NCBI RefSeq assembly: GCF_029201545.1 | Contig: NZ_CP104007.1 | Location: forward strand, 654,501-718,500 | Direction of reading: 5' to 3' | Length of the DNA stretch: 64,000 bases | From: Devosia sp. FJ2-5-3 | GTDB lineage: Bacteria > Pseudomonadota > Alphaproteobacteria > Rhizobiales > Devosiaceae | Shown: positions 15,370 to 24,120 of the stretch, in pieces | Layout: the number at the start of each line of letters is the position of its first letter | Position numbering within the stretch: position 1 is the first letter of the stretch | Position numbers and translations under genes: made by a program | The notes under the pieces: generated by a model | What the model was told of the DNA's origin: nothing | Database searches by the model: none | What the model saw: the letters and a program-made list of their open reading frames with translations, nothing else

Positions 15370-16716
15370 TCAGGCCGGGGCGAATAGGCTCGCCTTCTTG
15401 CGCTCCAGCGCCCACCAATAGATCAGCCCGCGCGCGATGAACCACAAATGCATCGCGCCCCAGAGGCCCCAATTGCCGAGCATGGGCTGTAGGAGCAGCG
15501 CGGCCGTCAGGAACACGCCGAGCGAAACGATCATGCCATTGCGCATGATGACGTTCTGCGTCGTGCCGATGAGAATGCCGTCATAGACAAAGGCCGGCAT
15601 GAAGACGAGCGTACAGGCCGCCGCGATGGGCAGATAGGTCAGCGCATAGTCCTGCACTTCGGCATTGGTGGTCATGAAGCCGATCACAAAGGGCCCGCCG
15701 AGATACCAGACGAGCCCGAGGCTCACCGCAATGACGAGGCCCCAGAGCATGGAGAGCCCATAGGCGCGCTCGAAGGCCGGCCGCCAATTGGCGCCGACGG
15801 CCTTGCCGGTCAATTGCTCGGCCGCCTGGGCGATCCCGTCGAGAAAGAAGGCCACCACCATAAGCAGGTTCAGCAGCACCGCGTTCGCCGCCAGCGGCAC
15901 CTCGCCCATGCGCGAGCCCTGCGCGGCAAACCAGGCATAGGCGCCCATCAGCGCCAGCGAGCGGATCATGATATCGCGGCTGAGCCCGAACATGCGGGTC
16001 ACGGCCGTGGCATCGCCCAGTTCGCCCGGCTTGATCCGCGCCAGCAGCGATTTCAGCCCGCCATAGTGTCGCGCGAGGAGGAACAGCCCGACAATGGCCG
16101 CCATGCCCTGGGCGATGACGGTGCCGAAGGCCGCGCCGGGCACGCCCCAGCCCAGACCATGCACGAACCAGACCGACAGGGTGATATCGATCAGGTGCAG
16201 CAGAAGCTGCAGCATCATGCCGGTCTTGGCCGAGGCCCGTCCATAGAACCAGCCGAGCAGCGAATAATTGATCAGCGCAAAGGGTGCCGCCCAGATGCGC
16301 CAGTGGAGATAATCGCCCAGCGCCGCCTCGACCCCGGCATCGGGCGCGAGGAATTTGACCGCGAGCCAGAGAATGGGCGCGGCCAGCACGATCATCAGCG
16401 CACCGATGACGACGCCAATCACGAGGGCCCGGCTGACATGGAGCAATCCGTCGCGCGGGTCTTTTGCGCCGATCGACTGGGCCACCAGCCCCGCCGTGCC
16501 GATGCGCAGGAAATAGGCCATCGAAAACAGCACATCGAAGACCAGCGCGCCGAGCACCAGCCCACCCAGCAGCGCCGCCTCGCCCAGCCGGCCGATCACG
16601 GCGATATCGACAAGGCCGACCATCGGCTCGGTGATGAAGGCAATCGAAGCGGGCAGGGCGATCTTCCACACATCGGCGGATCGCACCTGAAACGGATGCT
16701 GGGGGCGGGTATTCAT
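15370..16716 (-). CDS. MATE-family efflux transporter
   Basis: 448 residues with about 12 hydrophobic segments in two related halves. N-terminal MATE features: ALPASIAFITEPMVGLVDIAVIG then LGGLVLGALVFDVLF; the second half shows a related EVPLAANAVLLNLLMVVAFFLDGIAQAAEQLTG pattern. This DinF-like branch exports cationic or acidic compounds by Na+ or H+ antiport; the substrate cannot be read. ATG 16716. It is convergent with pyrD; the last 29 bases of its coding region resemble the pyrD 3' end in direct orientation. Confidence 0.88.
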   Translation of the reverse strand: MNTRPQHPFQVRSADVWKIALPASIAFITEPMVGLVDIAVIGRLGEAALLGGLVLGALVFDVLFSMAYFLRIGTAGLVAQSIGAKDPRDGLLHVSRALVIGVVIGALMIVLAAPILWLAVKFLAPDAGVEAALGDYLHWRIWAAPFALINYSLLGWFYGRASAKTGMMLQLLLHLIDITLSVWFVHGLGWGVPGAAFGTVIAQGMAAIVGLFLLARHYGGLKSLLARIKPGELGDATAVTRMFGLSRDIMIRSLALMGAYAWFAAQGSRMGEVPLAANAVLLNLLMVVAFFLDGIAQAAEQLTGKAVGANWRPAFERAYGLSMLWGLVIAVSLGLVWYLGGPFVIGFMTTNAEVQDYALTYLPIAAACTLVFMPAFVYDGILIGTTQNVIMRNGMIVSLGVFLTAALLLQPMLGNWGLWGAMHLWFIARGLIYWWALERKKASLFAPA

Positions 16717-16794
16717 GAAAGGACTCGAGGCGGGCGGAACGCCCTTATAGCAAGGGTTTTTCCGGTTCGGCTAGGGACGGTCCTCGGTCCCTAT

Positions 16795-16940
16795 GCACCA
16801 AAAGACCCCCCTCCCCAGCCCTCCCCTCAAGGGGGAGGGTGTCTGCCGGTGGGTGGGGATGCCGCTTCGCCCATTTTCGGCATTGGCACAAAGCTGCCAC
16901 ACACACTATGCCACCCTCCCCTTGAAGGGAGGGCAAGCAG
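16795..16940. repeat. GC-rich nested palindromic repeat, copy 3
   Basis: Contains CCCTCCCCTcaaGGGGGAGGG, a GGTGGGTGGGG tail, and a second hairpin CCACCCTCCCCTtgaAGGGAGGG. It fills most of the space between the MATE gene start and the kinase gene end (16717-16983). Confidence 0.75.
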
Positions 16941-16983
16941 AGCTTGGCCGAAGGCCTAGCGGCGCTCGGGAGGGGAATTCTGT

Positions 16984-17655
16984 TTAGATCTCCACCACCA
17001 TCTCGAAAATCACATCGGCCCGATCTTTCGAACCATCCACCAGATCGTAATTGGGCAAATCATTGCGGGCGATATGGGCGCGGTTGCGCTCCTCGGAAAA
17101 CAGTCCCTCTTCCCCATGCCGCCTCAGCAGTCGCCTCTCGATGACATTGCGCGGCACATCCAGGAACACCGCATAATCGAGCAGGGCCTTCACCCCCGCC
17201 CAGGGGCCCTCCGTCAGCAGCAGATAATTGCCCTCGACGACAAGAACCCTGGCCTCGGGCTGGATTGTGAAGGCGTTTTCCACCACGTCTTCGATCTTTC
17301 GGGAATATCCCGGCCCGCTCACCGGCCCGGTCGCGTGCTTGAGATGGTGCAGAAAACTCACAAAGGCCGCGCCCTCGAATGTGTGCGGGGCGCCCTTGTA
17401 GTCGGCCTGGCCCATGGCCTCGATTTTGGCGTGCTTCATGTGGAAGCCGTCCATGGGCACCAGGGCGGCGCTGCCGGGCTTGACGGCGTTGAGCATGGTC
17501 ACGAGTTCGGCCGCCAGCGTCGACTTGCCCGAGCCGGGACCTCCGGCAAGGCCGATGGCGATCCGCTGCCCGTTCGCCGCGCTTTCCATTTCAAGACTAT
17601 GCGGCACCAGTCGCGCCAATGCTTCCTGGGGCGTCAGCGCGATGATCTCCGCCAT
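16984..17655 (-). CDS. Nucleoside/nucleotide kinase family protein
   Basis: 223-residue P-loop kinase of the uridine kinase / pantothenate kinase / phosphoribulokinase superfamily. Walker A is GGPGSGKST (38-46); ALVPMDGFHMKH and RVLVVEGNYLLL are typical of this fold, as is RLLRRHGEEG in the lid. The substrate may be a nucleoside, a sugar such as fructose, or another small alcohol; sequence alone does not decide. The start ATG 17655 overlaps the stop of the upstream DUF6460 gene by one base (TAATG), with GGAGG well placed. Confidence 0.85.
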   Translation of the reverse strand: MAEIIALTPQEALARLVPHSLEMESAANGQRIAIGLAGGPGSGKSTLAAELVTMLNAVKPGSAALVPMDGFHMKHAKIEAMGQADYKGAPHTFEGAAFVSFLHHLKHATGPVSGPGYSRKIEDVVENAFTIQPEARVLVVEGNYLLLTEGPWAGVKALLDYAVFLDVPRNVIERRLLRRHGEEGLFSEERNRAHIARNDLPNYDLVDGSKDRADVIFEMVVEI

Positions 17656-17945
17656 TATCGCCTCCGGCTCAGCCGCATCAGGAGCCAGATCGGCACGACA
17701 AGGGCAGCGCCGGCCAGCACATAGGCGCCCATCTGGCGGAAAATTCCGGCGCCATCGCGGAAGGCATCGCGCACCAGGTCGACGGCGCCATTGACCAGAT
17801 CGAGGGCATTGAAGCCGAAGACCGACATGACGAAGCCGACGAACAGCGAGACGAGGGCGAGCTTGACCACCACCCAGACCGGCCTGCCGCCCATTAGTTT
17901 TTCGAGCGGGGAACGCTCTTCGGGCCTGTAGTCTTCTGTCATCAC
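17655..17945 (-). CDS. DUF6460 small membrane protein
   Basis: 96 residues with two membrane segments (about 25-46 and 73-91), a short N-terminal cytosolic part rich in Glu/Pro (EDYRPEERSPLEKL) and an Arg-rich C-terminus. It resembles the DUF6460 family of Hyphomicrobiales membrane proteins, function unknown. First gene of a two-gene operon with the kinase. Confidence 0.7.
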   Translation of the reverse strand: MMTEDYRPEERSPLEKLMGGRPVWVVVKLALVSLFVGFVMSVFGFNALDLVNGAVDLVRDAFRDGAGIFRQMGAYVLAGAALVVPIWLLMRLSRRR

Positions 17946-18113
17946 GCCGCTCCGTTTGGCAGGGTCCGGCCCATCATATAGGCTGTTTGAGACTTTTCGT
18001 TAGGTGCTCTGTGTCAGTTTTCCGTGCAGGCTCATTCCTCCATGCTCAATCCCTCCCCAAAAGGGGGAGAGAGGCTGAGCAGGACTTGCCGAGGAACAGT
18101 TCATTTTCACCTA

Positions 18114-18174
18114 GTCATCCCCGCGAAAGCGGGGACCTCCGTTCAACAGGGGTTCCCGCTTGCGCGGGAATGAC
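18114..18174. repeat. Palindromic intergenic repeat of the CGCGAAAGCG type
   Basis: GTCATCCCCGCGAAAGCGGGGA on the left and TTCCCGCTTGCGCGGGAATGAC on the right: each arm is a hairpin, and the outer ends GTCAT/ATGAC are inverted. This is the widespread proteobacterial intergenic palindrome with the GTCATyCCCGC end. An unrelated short hairpin (CCCTCCCC-aaaa-GGGGGAGAG) lies at 18049-18071. Confidence 0.75.
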
Positions 18175-18212
18175 ACGGCGAACCTCTCGGGGGCTTGGGA
18201 CTGGTGGCCAGA

Positions 18213-18259
18213 GCCCCCCACCCAACCTCCCCCTCCCAGGGGGAGGCTAGGTGGGGGTG
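18213..18259. repeat. GC-rich nested palindromic repeat, copy 4, abutting the lhr start
   Basis: CCCCCCACCCAACCTCCCCC - tccca - GGGGGAGGCTAGGTGGGGGTG: almost the whole element folds into one long hairpin. The candidate GTG start codons of the helicase gene (18251 and 18257) are inside its right arm. With the repeat above, it fills the 311-base gap before the helicase. Confidence 0.8.
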
Positions 18260-20752
18260 AGCTTGAGCACCGCACTCCCGCCCGTCATCTCGTCCTGGTT
18301 CGCCTCGCGCGGCTGGGCGCCGCGCCAGCACCAGCTCGATGTGCTTGCCTCCTATGCGGATGGGGCGAGCCAGCTGCTGATCGCCCCCACCGGCGCGGGC
18401 AAGACGCTGGCGGGGTTTCTCCCTACGCTGACCGATCTCGTCGACGGCAAGTTCGATGGCCTCCACACGCTTTATCTCTCGCCCTTGAAAGCCCTCGCGG
18501 TGGACGTCGAGCGCAATCTTTCCACCCCCATTGCCGAAATGGGCCTGCCCATCCGCGTTGAGGCCCGCACCGGCGATACCCCGGCATCCAAGCGCGCCCG
18601 CCAGCGCACCCGTCCGCCGCATGTGCTCTTGACCACGCCCGAGCAATTGGCCCTGCTCATTTCTCACCCCCGGGCAGAGCTGATGTTTTCCTCGCTCCGC
18701 CGGGTGGTGCTGGACGAGCTCCATTCCCTCGTCGCCTCCAAGCGCGGCGATCTCCTGGCGCTCGGCCTTGCCCGGCTGGCGCGCATGGCGCCCGATCTGC
18801 GCATCACCGCGCTCTCGGCCACCATCGCCCAGCCCGAAATCCTCCGCGACTGGATCGCCGAGCCGCTGCCGCAGCGCCGCACCGATCTCCTGCACATGGT
18901 CGGCGGCGCGCGCCCCGAGCTCGCTATTCTTCAAACCGAAGAGCGCCTGCCCTGGGCCGGCCATTCAGCCATCTATGCCCATCATGAGCTCTACGAGATC
19001 ATCAAGCAGCACAAGACGACGCTGCTCTTCGTCAACACCCGCTCCCAGGCCGAAATGCTGTTCCAGGGGCTCTGGAATATCAATGACGAATTGCTGCCCA
19101 TTGCGCTGCACCACGGCTCGCTCTCGGTGGAGCAGCGCCGCAAGGTCGAGGCGGCCATGGCCTCGGGCGATCTGAAAGCTGTTGTCTGCACCTCGACGCT
19201 GGATCTCGGCATCGACTGGGGCGATGTCGATCTCGTCGTCCAGGTGGGCGCTCCAAAGGGCTCCTCGCGCATGCTGCAGCGCATCGGCCGCGCCAATCAT
19301 CGGCTCGATGACCCCTCAAAAGCCCTGCTCGTGCCCTCCAACCGGTTCGAAGTGCTCGAATGCGAGGCCGCCGTCGAGGCCGTGGCCGAGGGGCATCAGG
19401 ATAGCGAAGACCCACTCCCCGGCGGCTATGACGTGCTTGCCCAGCATGTGCTGGGCATGGCCTGCGCCGAGCCCTTCCATGCAGACGATCTCTATGCCGA
19501 GGTGATCCGCTCCTGGCCTTATCGCGATCTGCCCCGGGCAAAATTCGACCGCATCCTCGATTTCGTCGCCACCGGCGGCTATGCCCTGCGCGCCTATGAG
19601 CGCTATGCCCGGCTCCGTCAGACCGAAGACGGTTTGTGGCGCATCGCCAATCCGCAGGTGGCCCAGCAATACCGGCTCAATATCGGCACCATCGTCGAAG
19701 AGCCCATGGTGCGGGTGCGCCTCGTGCGGGGCAGGGGGCAGAAGCAGGGCCGCACCACTGGCCCCATCGGCGCGGGCGGCCGGGTCCTGGGCGAAATGGA
19801 GGAATATTTCTTCGGCACGCTCACCCTGGGCGACACATTTGTCTTTGGCGGGGAAATCGTCGCCTTCGAGGGCATGAAGGACAATGAGGCCTTCGTCTCC
19901 CGCGCCTTCGCCAAGGACCCGAAAATTCCCTCCTATATGGGCGGGCGTTTCCCGCTCTCGACCTATCTGGCCGAGCGTGTCCGCCGCATCATGGACAGCC
20001 CCGACGATTGGCACAAACTGCCCGACCAGGTCGCCGATTGGCTGCGCCTGCAGCGCGATTTTTCCGTCCTGCCGCGCCGCGACAGCCTGCTGGTCGAAAC
20101 CTTTGCGCGCGGCAGCAATCATTTCCTCGTCTGCTACCCGTTCGAGGGGCGGCTCGCCCACCAGACGCTGGGCATGCTGCTCACCCGAAGGCTCGAGCGC
20201 ATGCGTGCGCGTCCGCTCGGCTTTGTCGCCTCCGAATATGCGCTGGCCATCTGGGGGCTGGGCGATCTCTCGGCCCTCATCCGCACCGACCGGCTCTCGC
20301 TCGACGAACTTTTCGACGAGGATATGCTGGGCGATGACCTTGAATCCTGGCTCGATGAATCGGCCCTGATGAAGCGCACCTTCCGCAATTGCGCGATCAT
20401 CGCCGGCCTCATCGAGCGCCGTCACCCCGGCAAGGAAAAGACCGGGCGCCAGATCACCATGAGCTCGGACCTCATCTACGACGTGCTCTACCAGCATGAG
20501 CCCGACCACATTCTCATCGAGGCCACAAGACGCGATGCCGCGCGCGGCCTGCTCGACATCGAGCGCCTTGGCCAGATGCTCGCCCGGGTCCGCACCCACA
20601 TTGTCCACAAGCCCCTCGAACGCGTCTCTCCCCTCGCCGTGCCCATCCTCCTCGACATCGGCAAGGAGCCGATCTTCGGCGAAGCCCGCGAGAGTGCCAT
20701 GGCCGAAGCCGCCGACGAACTGCTGCGCGAATCCATGGGCGAAGTCTTTTAG
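18257..20752 (+). CDS. lhr: Ligase-associated DNA damage response DEXH-box helicase (Lhr-like)
   Basis: 831-residue superfamily 2 helicase of the Lhr type associated with LigD-independent repair clusters. Walker A APTGAGKT is at 43-50, the DExH box is DELH at 153-156, motif III is SATIAQ, and the RecA2 part has LFVNTRSQAEML and QRIGRANH. The Lhr C-terminal core (winged helix and DUF1998-like part) extends to the end. In relatives the set is helicase, PdeM nuclease, ATP ligase and a MBL exonuclease; here only PdeM follows. The start is GTG 18257 (or GTG 18251), both inside a palindromic repeat. Confidence 0.9.
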   Translation: MSLSTALPPVISSWFASRGWAPRQHQLDVLASYADGASQLLIAPTGAGKTLAGFLPTLTDLVDGKFDGLHTLYLSPLKALAVDVERNLSTPIAEMGLPIRVEARTGDTPASKRARQRTRPPHVLLTTPEQLALLISHPRAELMFSSLRRVVLDELHSLVASKRGDLLALGLARLARMAPDLRITALSATIAQPEILRDWIAEPLPQRRTDLLHMVGGARPELAILQTEERLPWAGHSAIYAHHELYEIIKQHKTTLLFVNTRSQAEMLFQGLWNINDELLPIALHHGSLSVEQRRKVEAAMASGDLKAVVCTSTLDLGIDWGDVDLVVQVGAPKGSSRMLQRIGRANHRLDDPSKALLVPSNRFEVLECEAAVEAVAEGHQDSEDPLPGGYDVLAQHVLGMACAEPFHADDLYAEVIRSWPYRDLPRAKFDRILDFVATGGYALRAYERYARLRQTEDGLWRIANPQVAQQYRLNIGTIVEEPMVRVRLVRGRGQKQGRTTGPIGAGGRVLGEMEEYFFGTLTLGDTFVFGGEIVAFEGMKDNEAFVSRAFAKDPKIPSYMGGRFPLSTYLAERVRRIMDSPDDWHKLPDQVADWLRLQRDFSVLPRRDSLLVETFARGSNHFLVCYPFEGRLAHQTLGMLLTRRLERMRARPLGFVASEYALAIWGLGDLSALIRTDRLSLDELFDEDMLGDDLESWLDESALMKRTFRNCAIIAGLIERRHPGKEKTGRQITMSSDLIYDVLYQHEPDHILIEATRRDAARGLLDIERLGQMLARVRTHIVHKPLERVSPLAVPILLDIGKEPIFGEARESAMAEAADELLRESMGEVF

Positions 20753-20802
20753 GGTTTTGGGGTTTTTGGTCTTTTGGCACTGGCTAAGCCTGCGCACCGC
20801 GT

Positions 20803-20893
20803 TTCCCTCGGGCTCGACCCGAGGGCCATTCGGGGAGCCTCGATTCCTGCAATGTGCGCGCGGATAGTGGCCCTCGGGTCAGGCCCGAGGGAA
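20803..20893. repeat. 26-bp inverted repeat enclosing CCCTCGGG palindromes
   Basis: The left arm 20803-20828 and right arm 20868-20893 are inverted copies matching at 24 of 26 positions; each arm is itself a small palindrome (CCCTCGGGcTCGaCCCGAGGG). It lies after the helicase stop and is a different family from the CCTCCCCC elements. Confidence 0.7.
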
Positions 20894-20908
20894 GCCGCCG
20901 AGGAGGAC

Positions 20909-21020
20909 CTTCACCCCACCCGGCCTCCCCATGAAGAAGGAGGAGAGTATTGGGCTCCCAATCTCTCCGCCGCACCGCACGGTCCCTCCCCCTGCTTCAG
21001 GGGGAGACTAGGTGGGGGCG
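20909..21020. repeat. GC-rich nested palindromic repeat, copy 5
   Basis: Left arm CACCCCACCCGGCCTCCCCatgaagAAGGAGGAG, right arm CCCTCCCCCTgcttcAGGGGGAGACTAGGTGGGGGCG. With the inverted repeat at 20803-20893 it makes up most of the 405-base gap between lhr and pdeM; the rest (21021-21157) shows no feature apart from the GGAG ribosome site of pdeM. Confidence 0.78.
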
Positions 21021-21157
21021 TCCCGCGACCATTGGAACACTTCGGGAACATTTCCGAATCTGCTAGAAGGCGGCAAACGCTCCATTGCGGGCAGACAGAT
21101 GCGCGGGCGAAATTGAACTATTCGTTTTCACGAGCCGAGATCACGGAGACACAGATC

Positions 21158-21820
21158 TTGCGCTTTGCCGGTCACAATTTCGAACCACTCCCCTCTGGCG
21201 GGCTCTATTGGCATGCGCGCGAAACGCTGCTGGTGGCCGATCTCCATTTCGAAAAAATGGCCAGCTTCGCCCGCAAGGGGCAGATGCTGCCCCCCTATGA
21301 TACCGGGCTCACCCTTGCCCGCCTCGAAGCCGATCTCAGCCGCACCCGGGCGAAGCGCCTTGTTTCGCTGGGTGACAGTTTTCACCGGCCAGATGCTAGC
21401 ATTCTGCTAACCAATTCCGACCGAATGCGACTCGATGCGATTACGAAAATGGTCGATTGCATCTGGCTGTCGGGCAATCACGACCCCGTGCCGCACGCCA
21501 TTGGCGGCACCTGTCTCTCAGTGCTGGAGCTGGATGGCCTCACCCTCGCGCATGAGCCGCAAAAGGGCGCCAAGGGCTTGATATCAGGGCATCTTCACCC
21601 GGCGGCGCGACTGCTCATCAATGGCCGCTCAACGCGAAAACCCTGCTTCGTGCACGATAATCGCCTGATGATCCTGCCCGCCTATGGCGCCTCGACCGGG
21701 GCGATCAATATCTTGTCCCCGGCCTTTTCGGGCCTGCTAAACTGGCCCTCGGTGGAAGTGACCATGCTGGGCCGGGATCGCGCCTATCCCGTCTCGCCGC
21801 GACGTCTGATCGCGGGATAA
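21158..21820 (+). CDS. pdeM: Ligase-associated DNA damage response endonuclease PdeM
   Basis: 220-residue calcineurin-like metallophosphoesterase. Metal-ligand motifs appear in order: ADLHFEK, LGDSFHR, GNHD and SGHLHPAA. PdeM acts as a DNA endonuclease with the Lhr-like helicase encoded just upstream on the same strand. The start is uncertain: no ATG lies near the beginning of the fold; TTG 21158 has GGAG 9 bases ahead and gives the normal N-terminus (LRFAGHNFEPLPSGG). The gene is 405 bases from lhr, so it is less tightly coupled than usual. Confidence 0.85.
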   Translation: MRFAGHNFEPLPSGGLYWHARETLLVADLHFEKMASFARKGQMLPPYDTGLTLARLEADLSRTRAKRLVSLGDSFHRPDASILLTNSDRMRLDAITKMVDCIWLSGNHDPVPHAIGGTCLSVLELDGLTLAHEPQKGAKGLISGHLHPAARLLINGRSTRKPCFVHDNRLMILPAYGASTGAINILSPAFSGLLNWPSVEVTMLGRDRAYPVSPRRLIAG

Positions 21821-21845
21821 GCGGGATAAGTTCGCTCAACTGCTT

Positions 21846-22613
21846 TCAGCGCCTGAACAAAACGCCGCCGAGCCAGCCGGTGAAGAGGGCGAGGATGACG
21901 CAGCAAATGCCGTAGATCAGCGGATATTGAGTGGCCGACTGGGCGAGGAAGCGCTCGAAGCCGATCTTGCGCACGGCAAAGCCTTCGGATTTGCGGGCGA
22001 TGATCTCGCCATTCCGGAACACATAGGTCTGGGCGATATAGGGCCCGGGCGGGGCGTTGCTGGGCAGGATCAGCTGCGCCGAATAGAAGGTGTCGGAGAG
22101 GAAATTGACGCCGTTTTCCTGCACCCCGAACAGGTTTTCCTCGGTCATCAGGCGAATGAGTTCGCGCCCGAACACCAGGGTTTTCCACCAGCCGGCCGGA
22201 TTGGGCACCATGGCATGGGCCTCGGGCAGGATGAAATTGCTGGTCAGGGTGGTGGCATCGGAAATCTCGCGCAGCCGCCCGCTGGCCAGCACGTGGAAAT
22301 AGCTGGGAAAGCGCGGGAAGGCCACTTCGTCGGTGTTGAGCCAGATGCCGAAATTATGCGTCATCTGCCGGGCCACCCGGTCCTGGGTGGGGCCGAGAAT
22401 GACGACGATGACGTGGAACGGCCCCTCGATAAAGCGCTGCCCCGAGCCGGCCTCGGGGGCGATATTGCCGAAAAAGGTCATCCGCTCGCCATCAAAGCTC
22501 GAGGTGATCTCGATCGTGTCATTGGACAGGGTCGAGACCAGCCGGGCGTTCTGCGCCGCCGCCGGCGTCAGAAGGGCGAGACAAAAGCCAATGATGACGA
22601 GGATTTTGGTCAT
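21846..22613 (-). CDS. TIGR02186 family membrane-anchored protein
   Basis: 255 residues: signal peptide (1-20), a large periplasmic domain, and one C-terminal membrane helix (about 233-251) ending LFRR. The family TIGR02186 is restricted mainly to alphaproteobacteria and is nearly always next to a TauE/SafE permease, as here, with a four-base ATGA overlap. A role as periplasmic partner of the permease is inferred from that constant pairing. Confidence 0.85.
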   Translation of the reverse strand: MTKILVIIGFCLALLTPAAAQNARLVSTLSNDTIEITSSFDGERMTFFGNIAPEAGSGQRFIEGPFHVIVVILGPTQDRVARQMTHNFGIWLNTDEVAFPRFPSYFHVLASGRLREISDATTLTSNFILPEAHAMVPNPAGWWKTLVFGRELIRLMTEENLFGVQENGVNFLSDTFYSAQLILPSNAPPGPYIAQTYVFRNGEIIARKSEGFAVRKIGFERFLAQSATQYPLIYGICCVILALFTGWLGGVLFRR

Positions 22614-23536
22614 CGCGCCGCCCCCATGACCGCCATGGAGAAGACATCGGACGGGGTCAGCACCAGCGAGAGACCAAAGCGGATGGCGACGGCCAGGACC
22701 AACAGGGCGAGCAGGCCGCGCAGCTGCTCGCCGCGCAGATGTTTACCCGCTGCGGCGCCGAACTGGGCCCCGGCGGTACCGCCCACCATCAGGCAGAAGG
22801 CGAGCAGGATATCGACGCTCTGGCTCTGCACGGCGTGCAGGATCGTGGTCGCCGCCATCATCGCCACCACCTGGGCCAGCGAGGTGCCGATCACCACATT
22901 GCCGGGCACGCGCAACAGATAGACCAGCGCCGGCACCATGATGAAGCCGCCACCGACGCCGAGCAGCGAGCCGACAAAGCCGATGAAGAGGCCGATGGCG
23001 AGGACCGGCAGCACCGAAATATAGAGCCGGCTTTTCTTGAAGCGGACGCGCCAGGGCAGGCCATGGATCCAGCTGTGCTGGTGCGGCATGCGCTCGCGCA
23101 CGACGATCCCCTGGCGCTGCTTGAGAATGGCGCGCACCGCCTCCTGCAGCATCAGAAGGCCGACAAAACCCAGCAAAATCAAAAAGCCGAGGGCAATGAC
23201 GAGATCGAGCTGGCCGGCCTGGCGCAGCAGCGAAAAGGCGGCGACGCCGCCAAAGGCCCCCAATATGCCGGAGAGCACGAGATAGAGCGCTAGATGCAGA
23301 TCGATGCCGCCGCGCCGATAATGGCTGAGCGCCCCCGAGGTCGAGGCGGCCACCACCTGGCCGGTCACCGAGGCCACCGCCACCGAAGTCGGCACGCCCG
23401 AAAAGATCAGCAGCGGGGTCAGCAAAAATCCGCCGCCCACCCCGAACAGGCCCGACAAAAACCCCACCGCCCCTCCGATCCCCACGAGAAAGAAGAGGTT
23501 CACGGAAAGCTCGGCGATCGGCAGATAGACCTGCAA
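22610..23536 (-). CDS. TauE/SafE-family sulfite/organosulfonate exporter-like permease
   Basis: 308 residues, eight or nine membrane segments in two repeats. Both halves carry the family glycine motif: GFLSGLFGVGGGFLLTP and GFVGSLLGVGGGFIMVP. A cytosolic linker (about residues 125-165) is basic. TauE/SafE proteins move sulfite, sulfonates or related anions. The start is TTG 23536; the N-terminus QVYLPIAELSVN is the conserved beginning of this subfamily, so the rare start is credible. Coupled to TIGR02186. Confidence 0.87.
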   Translation of the reverse strand: MQVYLPIAELSVNLFFLVGIGGAVGFLSGLFGVGGGFLLTPLLIFSGVPTSVAVASVTGQVVAASTSGALSHYRRGGIDLHLALYLVLSGILGAFGGVAAFSLLRQAGQLDLVIALGFLILLGFVGLLMLQEAVRAILKQRQGIVVRERMPHQHSWIHGLPWRVRFKKSRLYISVLPVLAIGLFIGFVGSLLGVGGGFIMVPALVYLLRVPGNVVIGTSLAQVVAMMAATTILHAVQSQSVDILLAFCLMVGGTAGAQFGAAAGKHLRGEQLRGLLALLVLAVAIRFGLSLVLTPSDVFSMAVMGAAR

Positions 23537-23665
23537 GACCCTGGGTCCCGTTCAGAAAATGCGTATAGGGCCCTATTCTAGCGGGCAGTCTGTCAACAAG
23601 AGGTCAAGAACGGCAGTTTTTGGCGATATCCCGGCTAAATCATCAGCGAGGCCGGCGCTGCGGGA

Positions 23666-24064
23666 TCAATTGGCGGTCGGGGTGGCCATCAATTCCCAGA
23701 TATTGCCTTCCGTATCCTCGAAATAGGCCGAATAGCCCCATTCGGATTCGGTGCCCGGCGTGATGATGGTGCCGCCGGCGATCAGTACGCGTTCGAGAAT
23801 GGCGTCCACAGCCTCGGGCGATTCGGCCCGATGGCTGAGCACGAAACCGGGCGTGCCTTCCAGCGCTTCGGGCTTGCCGGCCGTCTGGGCGATTTGCTCG
23901 CGCGGGAACAGCACGAAGGAAAAATCCTCGTCGAAGAAGAAGGCCACATGGTCTTCCCCGGCGCCGATCTGCTCGTCGGCAATCTCGAACAGGGCCCGAT
24001 AGAACACGAATGCCCGTTCCAGTTCGTCGACGCCAATGGTGATGATGGAAATCTTGGGCTTCAT
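23666..24064 (-). CDS. VOC family protein (glyoxalase-like)
   Basis: 132-residue protein with two beta-alpha-beta-beta-beta units of the vicinal oxygen chelate fold: SIITIGVDELERAFVFYRAL at the start and a second unit ending AYFEDTEGNIWELMATP, where the Glu is a usual metal ligand. The enzyme activity is not predictable. ATG 24064 is favoured over GTG 24070 because of the GAGG spacing. Single gene between TauE and a response regulator. Confidence 0.85.
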   Translation of the reverse strand: MKPKISIITIGVDELERAFVFYRALFEIADEQIGAGEDHVAFFFDEDFSFVLFPREQIAQTAGKPEALEGTPGFVLSHRAESPEAVDAILERVLIAGGTIITPGTESEWGYSAYFEDTEGNIWELMATPTAN

Positions 24065-24120
24065 GGCCACCTCTTGCTGCTGGCCACGCGCGGCGGCAAA
24101 TCGCTCTACTGACGGACAGG

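Noticed and set aside
19316..20797. 493-codon minus-strand frame
   Set aside because: Antisense to the Lhr-like helicase; no domain signature.
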